Shown in pieces: positions 18,450 to 27,479 of a stretch of 64,000 bases of DNA. The notes beneath the pieces are model-generated. The model saw nothing but the letters and a program-made list of their open reading frames with translations, was not told where the DNA came from and did not search any database. The stretch's first letter is position 1, and each line of letters opens with the position of its first letter. The stretch covers positions 1 to 64,000 of the forward strand of contig CABHOV010000076.1 of assembly GCA_902168185.1 (NCBI GenBank), read 5' to 3'. A program made the position numbers and the translations under genes. Origin of the DNA: an uncultured Bacteroides sp. GTDB lineage: Bacteria > Bacteroidota > Bacteroidia > Cytophagales > Cyclobacteriaceae.

Positions 18450-19418
18450 ATGAAAGCTGCCGTGCTATATAAACCTGGTGAACCGGAGAACTTTATTATA
18501 GAAGAAAGAGCTACACCAACATCCTGGCCTGGTCAGGTGTTGATTAAAGTAAAAGCATTCGGTCTCAATCGGTCTGAACTTATGACGCGTAAAGGATTTT
18601 CTCCCAACGTCAAGTTCCCACGAATACTAGGAATAGAATGTGTTGGTGAAGTGGAATCCGACCCTTTAGGTGTATTTAAAAAAGGGCAACAGGTTGCAGC
18701 TGCCATGGGAGAAATGGGAAGACTATATGATGGAAGCTATGCAGAGTATACTTTACTACCGCACGCCATTATACTTCCATTTAAGAGCCACTTACCGTGG
18801 GAACAACTTGGTGCATTTCCCGAAATGTTCCAGACAACATTCGGCTCGCTTCATCTGGCGTTGAAGATAACAAGAGGAGAAACATTGCTGATTAGAGGAG
18901 GAACCTCTTCCATTGGAATGCTGGCAATACAGCTGGCAAAAAATGGTGGACTAACGGTTATCGCTACAACACGAAATTCAGAAAAGCAAAAGTTACTCCT
19001 GCAAAACGGAGCTGATGAAGTTCTGGTCGATGATGGAAAGGTAGTCCGTGATCTACGAAATATATTCCCGGAGGGAATTAATAAGGTACTCGAACTTATA
19101 GGTATATCTACCTTACAAGACTCGTTACAATGCGCGAAGTTGGGTGGAGCCGTATGTATGACGGGAATGCTTTCAGAACAATGGTCACTAAAGGAGTTCG
19201 CTCCCATGGAATATATACCACCTACGGTGAACCTTACGGTATATGACAGCGGACAGATAAAAATAGAGGCTGCTCATTTTCAGAAATTTATTGAAGATGT
19301 AGAAGCCGGGAAAATTAATTTGAATGTGAATCGCGTATTTGCATTGAATGAAATTATTGAAGCACATAAACTGATGGAAAGCAATACGGCTTCCGGAAAA
19401 ATTGTCATCGTTCCTTAA
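18450..19418 (+). CDS. MDR-superfamily quinone-oxidoreductase-like protein
   Basis: This 322-aa NAD(P)H-dependent reductase has an N-terminal GroES-like domain ('MKAAVLYKPGEPENF', 'VKAFGLNRSELMTRKG') and a Rossmann domain with 'RGGTSSIGMLAIQLAK' near 150-165. No structural-zinc Cys cluster is seen, which fits the quinone oxidoreductase branch, not classical alcohol dehydrogenases. The ORF track begins 39 codons upstream inside the NTF2 gene; ATG 18450 fits the family start. It lies 12 bp before EgtD. Confidence 0.85.
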   Translation: MKAAVLYKPGEPENFIIEERATPTSWPGQVLIKVKAFGLNRSELMTRKGFSPNVKFPRILGIECVGEVESDPLGVFKKGQQVAAAMGEMGRLYDGSYAEYTLLPHAIILPFKSHLPWEQLGAFPEMFQTTFGSLHLALKITRGETLLIRGGTSSIGMLAIQLAKNGGLTVIATTRNSEKQKLLLQNGADEVLVDDGKVVRDLRNIFPEGINKVLELIGISTLQDSLQCAKLGGAVCMTGMLSEQWSLKEFAPMEYIPPTVNLTVYDSGQIKIEAAHFQKFIEDVEAGKINLNVNRVFALNEIIEAHKLMESNTASGKIVIVP

Positions 19419-19430
19419 AACACGAAAAAA

Positions 19431-20441
19431 ATGATAGACATACAACAATCCGCCCATGCATATAGCACTCAGCAAGATATAGTACAGACAGAAGAAGATC
19501 GTGTTCTCTCTTTCCGGGAAGATGTCCTTGCAGGATTAAAATCTCACCCTAAGCATTTGAGCTCAAAGTATTTCTATGACGCAAAGGGCGATGCGCTATT
19601 TCAGCAGATCATGAACTGTTCTGAATATTACCTGACACGCTGCGAGTTGGAAATATTTCGTGATCAGACATCCAGTCTCATAAACGCCATTTCTAACGCA
19701 ACCTCACAATCTTTCGATCTGATCGAACTTGGAGTGGGCGATGGTATAAAATCAAAATACTTGATACGTGAATTACTTGACAGAAGAATAGAATTCACAT
19801 ATCTGCCGGTTGATATATCCGGAAATATACTATCGCATCTCGAAACAAGTCTCTCTGATTTGCAAGGATTAAACTTAGTCTCCCTGGAAGGCGAATACTT
19901 TGACATGCTACGAGAAGCTACAAAGATTTCGGGCAATCGAAAAGTTATTCTATTTCTGGGAGCAAACATCGGCAATATGTCTGCGAATGAAGCACAGGCT
20001 TTCTGTAAAGATTTAAGAAGCATGCTGCAACCGGGCGATGTAGTATTGATGGGTTTTGACCTAAAGAAGAACCCACACACTATATTAGAAGCCTACAATG
20101 ATAAAGGAGGGATCACCCGTGATTTCAATCTCAACCTCTTGAAGCGAATCAATACAGAACTGGAAGGCAACTTTAATCTTCACCAGTTTACACATTACCA
20201 AACATACGACCCTGAAACCGGTGCATGCAAAAGTTACCTGGTAAGCAATATAAAGCAAACGGTCATCGTAGATGGTACATCTATATCGTTCAGCGAAGGC
20301 GAATGGATCTATATGGAAGTATCGCAAAAATATAGTCCTAACGAGATTGAGAAACTCGCGAGCCATTCCGGTTTTAGTATCATCACCAATTTCACAGATT
20401 CAAAACGTTGGTTTATCGATAGCGTATGGACAGCACAATGA
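19431..20441 (+). CDS. egtD: L-histidine N-alpha-methyltransferase EgtD
   Basis: EgtD trimethylates histidine with S-adenosylmethionine to form hercynine, the first step of ergothioneine synthesis. The 336-aa protein has the family signatures in order: 'LSSKYFYDAKGDALFQQI' (about 43-60), 'EYYLTRCELEIF', the SAM loop 'LIELGVGDGIKSKYLI', 'LPVDISGNIL', 'LGANIGNMS', and a C-terminal 'YSPNEIEKLASHSGF'. Length is as expected. It is followed 31 bp later by EgtB, confirming the pathway. Confidence 0.93.
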   Translation: MIDIQQSAHAYSTQQDIVQTEEDRVLSFREDVLAGLKSHPKHLSSKYFYDAKGDALFQQIMNCSEYYLTRCELEIFRDQTSSLINAISNATSQSFDLIELGVGDGIKSKYLIRELLDRRIEFTYLPVDISGNILSHLETSLSDLQGLNLVSLEGEYFDMLREATKISGNRKVILFLGANIGNMSANEAQAFCKDLRSMLQPGDVVLMGFDLKKNPHTILEAYNDKGGITRDFNLNLLKRINTELEGNFNLHQFTHYQTYDPETGACKSYLVSNIKQTVIVDGTSISFSEGEWIYMEVSQKYSPNEIEKLASHSGFSIITNFTDSKRWFIDSVWTAQ

Positions 20442-20472
20442 TCTATACTATATATAATTCAAATCCAGAGTC

Positions 20473-21636
20473 ATGAATAACGATTTACTGCAGCAATATA
20501 AACGCATACGCCTGCAATCCGAGCGCATATGTTCTCCTCTTGGCAATGAAGATTATGTCGTTCAACCCATTGTTGATGTAAGTCCACCCAAATGGCATCT
20601 GGGCCATACTACATGGTTCTTCGAGACATTCATACTTAAACCATTCGCAAGTAATTACCGCGAGTTTGATAATCAGTATAACTTTGTATTCAACAGTTAT
20701 TACGAAACAGTAGGTGCGCGTGTTATCCGCACGGATCGTGGTAACTTGAGTCGCCCATCGGTTTCCGAAGTTTTTCGATATAGAAAATATATTGACGAAC
20801 AGATGGAACACTTTCTCAGTAATAGCGCTATTAATGAGCCACTACGCGATACCATCGTTCTGGGCTTACATCACGAACAACAGCATCAGGAATTACTCTA
20901 TACCGATATAAAATACATACTGGGTCACAACCCCCTATTCCCCGCGTATAGTGCAGATCACGAATTTACGAGACCTGCTACCAACAACGCAGCACCAACG
21001 GTTATACCTATACCTGCAGGCATTTACGAGATTGGATTCAAAGGTGATGGCTTCTGTTTTGATAATGAGTACAAGCATCACAAAGTTTACCTGGAAGACT
21101 ATACCATTGCCACAACACTAGTTAGTAATCAAGAGTACCTTGATTTTATCCACGATGGAGGATATAGAGATTTCAGGCACTGGCATGCTGAAGGTTGGGA
21201 TTGGGTAAAGACCAACAAGATTAATGCGCCACTATATTGGCATTGTATACACGGAGTTTGGATGTACTATACATTTAACGGTCTCAAACCTATAGATTTG
21301 GATGAGGCTGTCTGTCATGTGAGTTTCTATGAAGCTTCTGCATTCGCCTCGTGGAAAGGGAAACGATTGCCAACAGAAGCCGAATGGGAAATTGCATCAC
21401 CGAATTTTGATTGGGGTCAACGTTGGGAGTGGACAGGCAGCGCTTATTTACCGTATCCGGGATTTAAAAAAGCGGCCGGTGCTATTGGTGAATATAACGG
21501 CAAGTTTATGGTTAACCAGATGGTATTGCGTGGTGCTTCCGTAGCAACGCCTGACGGACATAGCCGAAATACATATCGCAATTTTTTCCATGCACCTCAT
21601 CAATGGCAATTCACAGGGATAAGGCTTGCCGAATAG
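20473..21636 (+). CDS. egtB: EgtB-type sulfoxide synthase (DinB + FGE-like)
   Basis: This non-heme iron enzyme joins a thiol (cysteine or gamma-glutamylcysteine) to hercynine using oxygen. It has an N-terminal DinB-type helical domain with iron-ligand histidines in 'WHLGHTTWFFE' and 'LGLHHEQQHQELL' (about 135-147), then a formylglycine-enzyme-like domain ('LPTEAEWEIA', 'WEWTGSAYLPYPGF', 'RNFF.APHQWQFTGIRLA'). At 387 aa it is a stand-alone EgtB and not the larger OvoA fusion. No EgtA, EgtC or lyase gene is present here, so the later steps are encoded elsewhere or the enzyme uses cysteine directly (inference). Confidence 0.92.
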   Translation: MNNDLLQQYKRIRLQSERICSPLGNEDYVVQPIVDVSPPKWHLGHTTWFFETFILKPFASNYREFDNQYNFVFNSYYETVGARVIRTDRGNLSRPSVSEVFRYRKYIDEQMEHFLSNSAINEPLRDTIVLGLHHEQQHQELLYTDIKYILGHNPLFPAYSADHEFTRPATNNAAPTVIPIPAGIYEIGFKGDGFCFDNEYKHHKVYLEDYTIATTLVSNQEYLDFIHDGGYRDFRHWHAEGWDWVKTNKINAPLYWHCIHGVWMYYTFNGLKPIDLDEAVCHVSFYEASAFASWKGKRLPTEAEWEIASPNFDWGQRWEWTGSAYLPYPGFKKAAGAIGEYNGKFMVNQMVLRGASVATPDGHSRNTYRNFFHAPHQWQFTGIRLAE

Positions 21637-21760
21637 CACGATATACTTAATAGATTTCTACTTATAGACTTCCGTAAGCCAGTGGCAGTTCAACAATAAA
21701 CATAGCTATATACTAAAAAGTATACTGCTATATTTAAAGCATTACTCATAATGCTGTCCC

Positions 21761-22267
21761 TCACTGAACATTCCGCATTTGTTCGATTGCTTTCCAGCCC
21801 TCCGGTGTGATGCCCATGATCTCAGTAACGACACCCAGCGTTTTGTATGTGTCGAAGAAAGCCATCCTTGCAATGGGATGATCAACTTCGCTAATCATTA
21901 TATAACCTTGGTCGCGAAGATCGTTCGTAATTTTCTCAAAACCATTCACGGGTAAACGGAACGCATTGTGTTGAATGCCTCCTGCTGGATGCTTCACGAG
22001 ATAGTCATGAAACATACTTTGGCCAGATATAGGTTGAACGAGCTCAATGAAAGTACCTCCGTTGTAAGTCTGGGTAGTCAGCCATTCTCCGTCAACAACG
22101 TTACCATAGTAAGTCATATTCAGATCCTGCGCACGGACATTTTCCGGTTTAGGAAAGCCAGCGACACCAAGAGTTTTTGAAAGAAATTTTACAGCCGTGT
22201 GAATGTCTGGGATCACCCAACAGATCTGGGCGAATTCAAGTTGAGTAATTGTACCAATCATATTCAT
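21761..22267 (-). CDS. VOC-superfamily (glyoxalase-like) protein
   Basis: This 168-aa protein has two beta-alpha-beta-beta-beta modules: 'QICWVIPDIHTAVKFLSKTLGV' and, later, 'QHNAFRLPVNGFEKITNDLRDQGY'. The 'FIELVQPI' and 'VTEIMG' strands supply likely metal-ligand Glu positions. VOC proteins include glyoxalases, dioxygenases and antibiotic-binding proteins; the substrate is unknown. It is minus-strand, convergent with egtB, and 70 bp downstream of the broken reductase gene. Confidence 0.8.
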   Translation of the reverse strand: MNMIGTITQLEFAQICWVIPDIHTAVKFLSKTLGVAGFPKPENVRAQDLNMTYYGNVVDGEWLTTQTYNGGTFIELVQPISGQSMFHDYLVKHPAGGIQHNAFRLPVNGFEKITNDLRDQGYIMISEVDHPIARMAFFDTYKTLGVVTEIMGITPEGWKAIEQMRNVQ

Positions 22268-22337
22268 GTTTGCATTTATATTGATTTTGAAGGAAGTTAA
22301 AACAGATGCAGCATATTCCTTCCGAAATTTACTTCAA

Positions 22338-22900
22338 TTATACCGGCAGGTATTTATTGAGCAATGTTCCGTTTTTATAAGAGATTGAACTCTCTAATGT
22401 CAAAATTTTCTGCTCACTAAAAATTGAAAGTCCACTCCCAATTGCAACAGGTCTTCTGAATATATAGTATTCATCAACAAGATTCTGACTGATCAGCGAA
22501 CTTACAAAAGTAGCACCACCATAAACCATGATATCTTTACCAAGTTGGTTTTTCAGTTCGTGCACTGCAGCAGCCAGGTCGCCATTTTTTACTTCCAGGT
22601 TTCTGCCTTTGATATCTGTCTCCGTGCGACTGAAAACAATTTTGCGCATACTAACCATTTGTTGTGCTAATGAATGGTGCAAACTTGCAGGTTGGTTATC
22701 GAGTGTATCTTCCCAGTGATCAATGAAACCGCGAGTCATCTTGCGTCCCAGCAAATGGTATCGCAGGTTTCAGCCAATTCGATTACACGTTGCAATATAG
22801 ATTCATCCGGTTTACCAATCCATTGCCAGTCCAGTTCGCCATTCGGTCGTGCTACAAAACCATCAAGACTCATTTGTACCTGTAGTTTTAATTTTCGCAT
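22338..22900 (-). pseudogene. RibD C-terminal/dihydrofolate-reductase-like gene with a frameshift
   Basis: The ORF track gives only a 138-aa piece, read from a TTG. Upstream on the same strand, from ATG at 22900, a second frame encodes the missing N-terminus (MRKLKLQVQMSLDGFVARPN...CDTI), ending near 22754. One T lost from a short T-run (AAA at 22753-22755 on the plus strand) would rejoin them as '...DTI-LLGRKMTRGF', the expected family sequence. The C-terminal half keeps 'IMVYGGATFVSSL'. It is either a real single-base deletion or an assembly error. An intact relative lies at 59828-60334. Confidence 0.75.
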
Positions 22901-23362
22901 AGAAATCGCTTTTAGAATTTGATACTCTTTTATCTACCACAAATATCTATAGCGATTACTTAACATCGTGGCTACAGTTGCGACATCCTAAGAGGCAATT
23001 TGCGTCAAAATTGATGGATCGTAAATTGAATGTACACTTCAACTGAATTTAATGTCGCAACGGATAAAAATATATAGTTATGTTTTGGATCCTATGAAAA
23101 CGTGAACATCAACTATATATAAAGATTAAAATAAAAAATACTCGAAGATTATTGGCATTATACTAATTGTGTTCTATACTCACGTGAGGAACAAGTGAAA
23201 TCGTTGGCTGAATAGAATAGCGGAAAATATAGTTTACAAAAAGTTGTGCTATACATGTCAACATTATGAATTCGGATAATATAGTATCAATTATATTTCC
23301 GTGCTCCGTGCATTAAATAAAATATTCCGTATAAATCAAATTCTAACTAAAAACAACATGTT
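22901..23362. other. AT-rich intergenic region before the subtilase
   Basis: These 462 bp separate divergent genes (the broken RibD-like gene and the subtilase). The sequence is AT-rich with several TATATA words but no credible ORF, RNA gene or strong hairpin, and I could not identify a confident promoter. Confidence 0.4.
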
Positions 23363-25780
23363 ATGAGAAAGAGTATACCTACTTTGTTTATTGTCATTCT
23401 ATTGGCAACTGTTACTTCCTTTTCCCAACAAGCCTACTTTTGGACAGGAAAGCAAAAACTAATTTTAACCGCTGACTCTACACAAACTTTATTAAAGATT
23501 AAAAAGGGTGGTAAAGAGGCAAGAACGTTAATAGAGGAAGTTGGAAAATTGAAGGGAGTTGACAATGCCAATGAAATATCTATTGGCGGACAACCTTTTA
23601 TTCTATTGAAGCGGGCAAAAGGAAATAAGGCGAGCCTGAATGTTTCCGATATAGAATTTCAGCTCCCAGTATTTTATGGAAACGGTGTTCCATATTACCT
23701 AAATGGAGATATAATTTTTCGTCCGAAGAATGGTGTGGCAGTCGATCGGATCAAACGACTGGCAGAGAATGGTATATCGCAGGAAGGAAGCACTGGCCAA
23801 GGTACATACTTCTTTAAAGTAGTTAAAGGAGAAAATGTATTGGACATTGCCAATAAAATTCATGAGAGTGGTTTAGTAGAATGGTGTCATCCGGATTTTC
23901 TGGCGCAAATAGAAAAACATCTAATTCCGACTGATCCTACATTTGGAGATCAATACTATCTTAACAACACCGGACAATTCGGAGGAACAGCAGGTATAGA
24001 TATAAATGCACCTGAGGCCTGGGATATCACACGAGGATGTAATATAAGAGTTGCTGTAATCGATGATGGCGTTGAAGATCACAATGATTTAGCAGGAAGA
24101 GTATTGCAGGGATTCACGGTTTTAAATGCCACAGGCTTTGGTCGTCCCAATGCTGTTTGTGCTGGAACAACCGTAGTAAATCGGGTTGGGCATGGCATGG
24201 CTTGCACGGGTATAATTGCCGCATCTCATAATACACTTGGCGTTGCCGGCATCGCTCAGAATGCATTGATATACCCTATAAATATTTTTGTCGGTGGAGA
24301 AACTATAGCGCAGTTGGTAACTTCTATTAACAGAGCGTGGGATCCTGCCTTTGGAAATGCAGATGTTATCAGTAACTCATGGGGCTTTAACTCAACAAAC
24401 AATATACCTGCTATTGAGCAGGAAATAATAAATGCACGCACATTAGGTCGGGTAAGAAATGGAGTAACCCGGGGATGTGCTGTTGTCTTTGCTTCCGGTA
24501 ATTGGAATCCTGTGACTGGATGTGTCGGTTGCTTTAATGGTGTTTCATTTCCTGCAAATGTGAATGGTGTAATCACAGTAGGTGCGATTGATAATGTGGG
24601 AAGTATACATGGCTATAGCAGCAGAGGTGGCGAAATGGATTTAGTGGCACCTTCCGGTGGAGCAGCAGGAACTGCACAAATAGGTGGTTGTAACATTCCA
24701 ACCGGAAACATCCGTACTATTGATAGGCCAGGTGCTAACGGGTATGATGCCGGAGATTTTTTTAATGGGTTCAATGGAACATCAGCAGCAGCTCCCCAAG
24801 TTTCCGGTGTCGTGGCATTGATGCTTTCTGCCAATCCTACGCTAACAGAAACACAAGTAAGAACATTGCTACAGCAGACTGCTACCGATATGGGATCATC
24901 GGGCTTTGATAATACATTTGGCTTTGGACGACTAAATGCTTTTACCGCTGTGAAGGCCGCGATTAACAATGCAGTTCTCTCCGGGCCAACGCACATATGT
25001 CCGAGCGCTACATTTACAGTCAGCAATCAACCTGCAGGTACGACCATTGGCTGGTCGAGTAACTCAAGCGGAATAACTATTAATAGCAGCGGAGTAGCAT
25101 CACGCGTTGGAAGCTTTAATGGCACTGCTACTATTACGGCAACACTCAACGGTTTATGTGGTGTTGTTACATTAACCAAAGCAGTAACCGTTGGTTCGCC
25201 TTCGCCCATTTCAAGTTTGACAGTAAGAATGGGACCTCCATCGGGTAATCAACTTTGCTATGGATATAATTTAGGTATAGCCGTTGGCAATTCTAATCAA
25301 AGTGCACAAAGCGTAACACAGTACAACTGGAATTTCGGAAGCTGGGCTTCATATTTTACAGATTATGATGGATTAGGGGTATATACTTCTGTAGCCATGT
25401 TAACGGTGAACAGCTCTGCTGCACCATCACAATCTATTTCGGTAACGGCCCAAAATGCTTGTGGCATAAGTGCTCCCTATTCCAAAACTTTTTATGCAAG
25501 CAGTTGTGGAAGTTTAAGTGTAGCATATCCCAATCCGACTTCAGATATACTCTCATTGAGCTTTGATGATGCTCCTGTAGCGTTGCCACAGCAGATTAGC
25601 TTATACAGTGAAAAAACTCAAAAGATAGTATATACTATTTCACACGAAAAACTCACTACGAACTTCAGTAATGAGAAAACATTGAATATTCCCGTAAATA
25701 CCTATCCACGCGGAATTTACTATCTACGCGTTGAAAATAGTGATCGTAAAACTGATCAGATCAGGATAGTGCTCAAATAA
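23363..25780 (+). CDS. Secreted subtilisin-family (S8) protease with T9SS sorting domain
   Basis: This is an extracellular serine protease exported by the type IX system. It has a signal peptide (about 1-22), a 170-residue pro-region, and the S8 domain with Asp in 'VAVIDDGVEDH' (about 233-243), His in 'VGHGMACTGIIAA' and Ser in 'FNGTSAAAPQVSG' (about 470-482). A PKD-like/Ig region follows, and the last 80 residues form a type A sorting domain ('VAYPNPTSDILSLSF...' to 'YPRGIYYLRVEN'). At 805 aa all three catalytic residues are present. It is a single gene with its own terminator. The target could be proteins in the environment. Confidence 0.93.
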   Translation: MRKSIPTLFIVILLATVTSFSQQAYFWTGKQKLILTADSTQTLLKIKKGGKEARTLIEEVGKLKGVDNANEISIGGQPFILLKRAKGNKASLNVSDIEFQLPVFYGNGVPYYLNGDIIFRPKNGVAVDRIKRLAENGISQEGSTGQGTYFFKVVKGENVLDIANKIHESGLVEWCHPDFLAQIEKHLIPTDPTFGDQYYLNNTGQFGGTAGIDINAPEAWDITRGCNIRVAVIDDGVEDHNDLAGRVLQGFTVLNATGFGRPNAVCAGTTVVNRVGHGMACTGIIAASHNTLGVAGIAQNALIYPINIFVGGETIAQLVTSINRAWDPAFGNADVISNSWGFNSTNNIPAIEQEIINARTLGRVRNGVTRGCAVVFASGNWNPVTGCVGCFNGVSFPANVNGVITVGAIDNVGSIHGYSSRGGEMDLVAPSGGAAGTAQIGGCNIPTGNIRTIDRPGANGYDAGDFFNGFNGTSAAAPQVSGVVALMLSANPTLTETQVRTLLQQTATDMGSSGFDNTFGFGRLNAFTAVKAAINNAVLSGPTHICPSATFTVSNQPAGTTIGWSSNSSGITINSSGVASRVGSFNGTATITATLNGLCGVVTLTKAVTVGSPSPISSLTVRMGPPSGNQLCYGYNLGIAVGNSNQSAQSVTQYNWNFGSWASYFTDYDGLGVYTSVAMLTVNSSAAPSQSISVTAQNACGISAPYSKTFYASSCGSLSVAYPNPTSDILSLSFDDAPVALPQQISLYSEKTQKIVYTISHEKLTTNFSNEKTLNIPVNTYPRGIYYLRVENSDRKTDQIRIVLK

Positions 25781-25800
25781 CATATCCAACATTTTAGTAT

Positions 25801-25836
25801 AAAAAGGACAGCTACTTTTCAGTAGCTGTCCTTATA
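25801..25836. terminator. Terminator shared by the subtilase and the chemotaxis operon
   Basis: A perfect stem, AAGGACAGCTACT / AGTAGCTGTCCTT, lies between the convergent genes. The T-run is better on the minus strand (TTTTTAT), so it is the stronger end signal for the cheR side. Confidence 0.75.
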
Positions 25837-25915
25837 TACCGTGATACTAAACATGATTTTATACCTAGAATTATATTTTTGCTAAGTGTGATCTTTAAAC
25901 CAGGTATATTTAGAT

Positions 25916-26752
25916 CTATACCTTCTGAAATATTTTTGCTTCCAGATTTGCAACTTTGAATTTGCTCGCATCTACCAATGGAAGTATAGCATCATAAAAG
26001 CCGATGATAAACAATCCGCCAGGATTGAGTGCCTCATGGAATTTTTCGAACAGTTTGAATTTTGTGTTGTTATCGAAGTAAATCATTACGTTCCGACAAA
26101 AAATGATGTCGAACTTTTTATCAACGGGATCTTTAATAAGATTATGATGTTGAAAATTGACATGACTTATGAGACTGTTATCCATTGCAATAGAATCCTG
26201 CCCCTCCCGAAAATACTTATTCAGGGAGCTTGCGGGATTGAATTGCCTATAATTCTGATCATACTCGCTCAACTTCAGGTTGTGATACTCTCCTTTCATT
26301 GCAGTCTCTATTGACTGGTTGCTTATATCCGTGGCCCATGCTCTCACCGGTTTGGCATACTTCGATTCCTTCAGCACAATGTTCATGGTATATACTTCCT
26401 CACCAGTAGAACATCCGGCATGCCAGACGGATAATTCTTTTTTTGCAGCCAGCTCGTTTGTGAGTAGAGACCTCATTTGCTTCCAAAGCACGGGATCACG
26501 AAACATTGCAGTAAGTCCTACGCTGATTTCATCCATGAATGGGTATATAAAAGAATGATCGCGCAATATTCTTACCCACAATTCATGAACAGAGCCAAAT
26601 TGAAATATATGCAGTGCCCGTACGACTCTCCGCTTTAACGACTTGGGTTCATAGCAGCTAAAATCAATGCCATGGCGCTGATGAATCGCATCTGTCAGAG
26701 ATTTGAGTTCTTCATCCGATAAGGTTACAAATGTTGTTTCGCTTGATTCCAT
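25916..26752 (-). CDS. cheR: CheR chemoreceptor methyltransferase
   Basis: CheR methylates glutamates on chemoreceptors with SAM during adaptation. The 278-aa protein has the N-terminal helical domain ('IHQRHGIDFSCYEPKSLKRRV', about 18-40) and the methyltransferase domain with 'VWHAGCSTGEEVYTMNIVL' (about 109-127), 'ATDIS' and 'IIFCRNVMIYF' (about 211-221). It is the last gene of the minus-strand chemosensory operon, 129 bp after the CheC-like gene. Confidence 0.92.
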   Translation of the reverse strand: MESSETTFVTLSDEELKSLTDAIHQRHGIDFSCYEPKSLKRRVVRALHIFQFGSVHELWVRILRDHSFIYPFMDEISVGLTAMFRDPVLWKQMRSLLTNELAAKKELSVWHAGCSTGEEVYTMNIVLKESKYAKPVRAWATDISNQSIETAMKGEYHNLKLSEYDQNYRQFNPASSLNKYFREGQDSIAMDNSLISHVNFQHHNLIKDPVDKKFDIIFCRNVMIYFDNNTKFKLFEKFHEALNPGGLFIIGFYDAILPLVDASKFKVANLEAKIFQKV

Positions 26753-26881
26753 GACTATAACATTGCTGTATCGGTAGATGCAAAGTGAAGTACCGATGAT
26801 CTAAATTTTCCTAAATAAAAACAACTATATATCTCGCGATCGAAGTGGTTGAATTACTACCACTCCCTTTTACCTAAGGCG

Positions 26882-27475
26882 TTATTCTTTGCTTACGTTC
26901 ATGGAATTACTATCCATTACCCAAATAAAGCAGGGCCGCATGGCAGGATGGCCTTCAAAAGAGAACATCATTGAACTGATATATACTTCTTCGGCCTGAT
27001 CATTGAAATCATCATAAATGATATCTTCAATCTTACCTTGTACTTTTCCTACCATAACGGGTACATCACCGTACATTTTATACTGAAGCGTATTGGACAG
27101 TTTGGTAATCACCGACGCGGATAAAATATTATCGAGCTCTTTTATAAACTCTTCTTTCAAGTCAACATCAGCATGATGGTTGGAAGGTATTGTACTCGTT
27201 AGTAGTTCAAATTCTTTCTCGGAAAGAAACAGGTAACTCTTTCCCGATATATCACCAAAGACTTCTGTGGTAACCAGAAGACTTGATCCGGTATGACTAA
27301 AAGATGATTTCTCAGAAAAGTAATCAGAGTCAAGCTTATGAAGTCCCATCGTTAAATTACCGAAGTCTATTTTGTCCTTTGTCATCATGGACAAGGAAGC
27401 GGCAGCATTCGAAAAACCAGATTTATATGCACCTTGCAAAACATCTTCTACGACTTTTCTTTTTTCCTGTAACAT
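26882..27475 (-). CDS. CheC-like chemotaxis phosphatase / CheD partner
   Basis: This 197-aa protein resembles CheC: an early 'FSNAAASLSMMTKDKI' segment (about 21-36) and, in the second half, 'FIKELDNILSASVITKLSNTL', close to the second phosphatase-type helix of CheC (E..N). CheC proteins dephosphorylate CheY-P and bind CheD. The first helix lacks an obvious E..N pair, so it may have one active centre, or be mainly a CheD regulator. It lies 4 bp after cheA and is clearly co-transcribed. CheX is an alternative label. Confidence 0.7.
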   Translation of the reverse strand: MLQEKRKVVEDVLQGAYKSGFSNAAASLSMMTKDKIDFGNLTMGLHKLDSDYFSEKSSFSHTGSSLLVTTEVFGDISGKSYLFLSEKEFELLTSTIPSNHHADVDLKEEFIKELDNILSASVITKLSNTLQYKMYGDVPVMVGKVQGKIEDIIYDDFNDQAEEVYISSMMFSFEGHPAMRPCFIWVMDSNSMNVSKE

Positions 27476-27479
27476 AATT

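Noticed and set aside
20473-21636. OvoA (ovothiol synthase)
   Set aside because: The protein ends after the FGE-like domain and lacks the C-terminal methyltransferase; with adjacent EgtD the EgtB label fits better.
21709-21724. TATACT-aaaa-AGTATA hairpin after egtB as a terminator
   Set aside because: Short AT-only stem without a T-run; in such TATA-rich sequence it could arise by chance.
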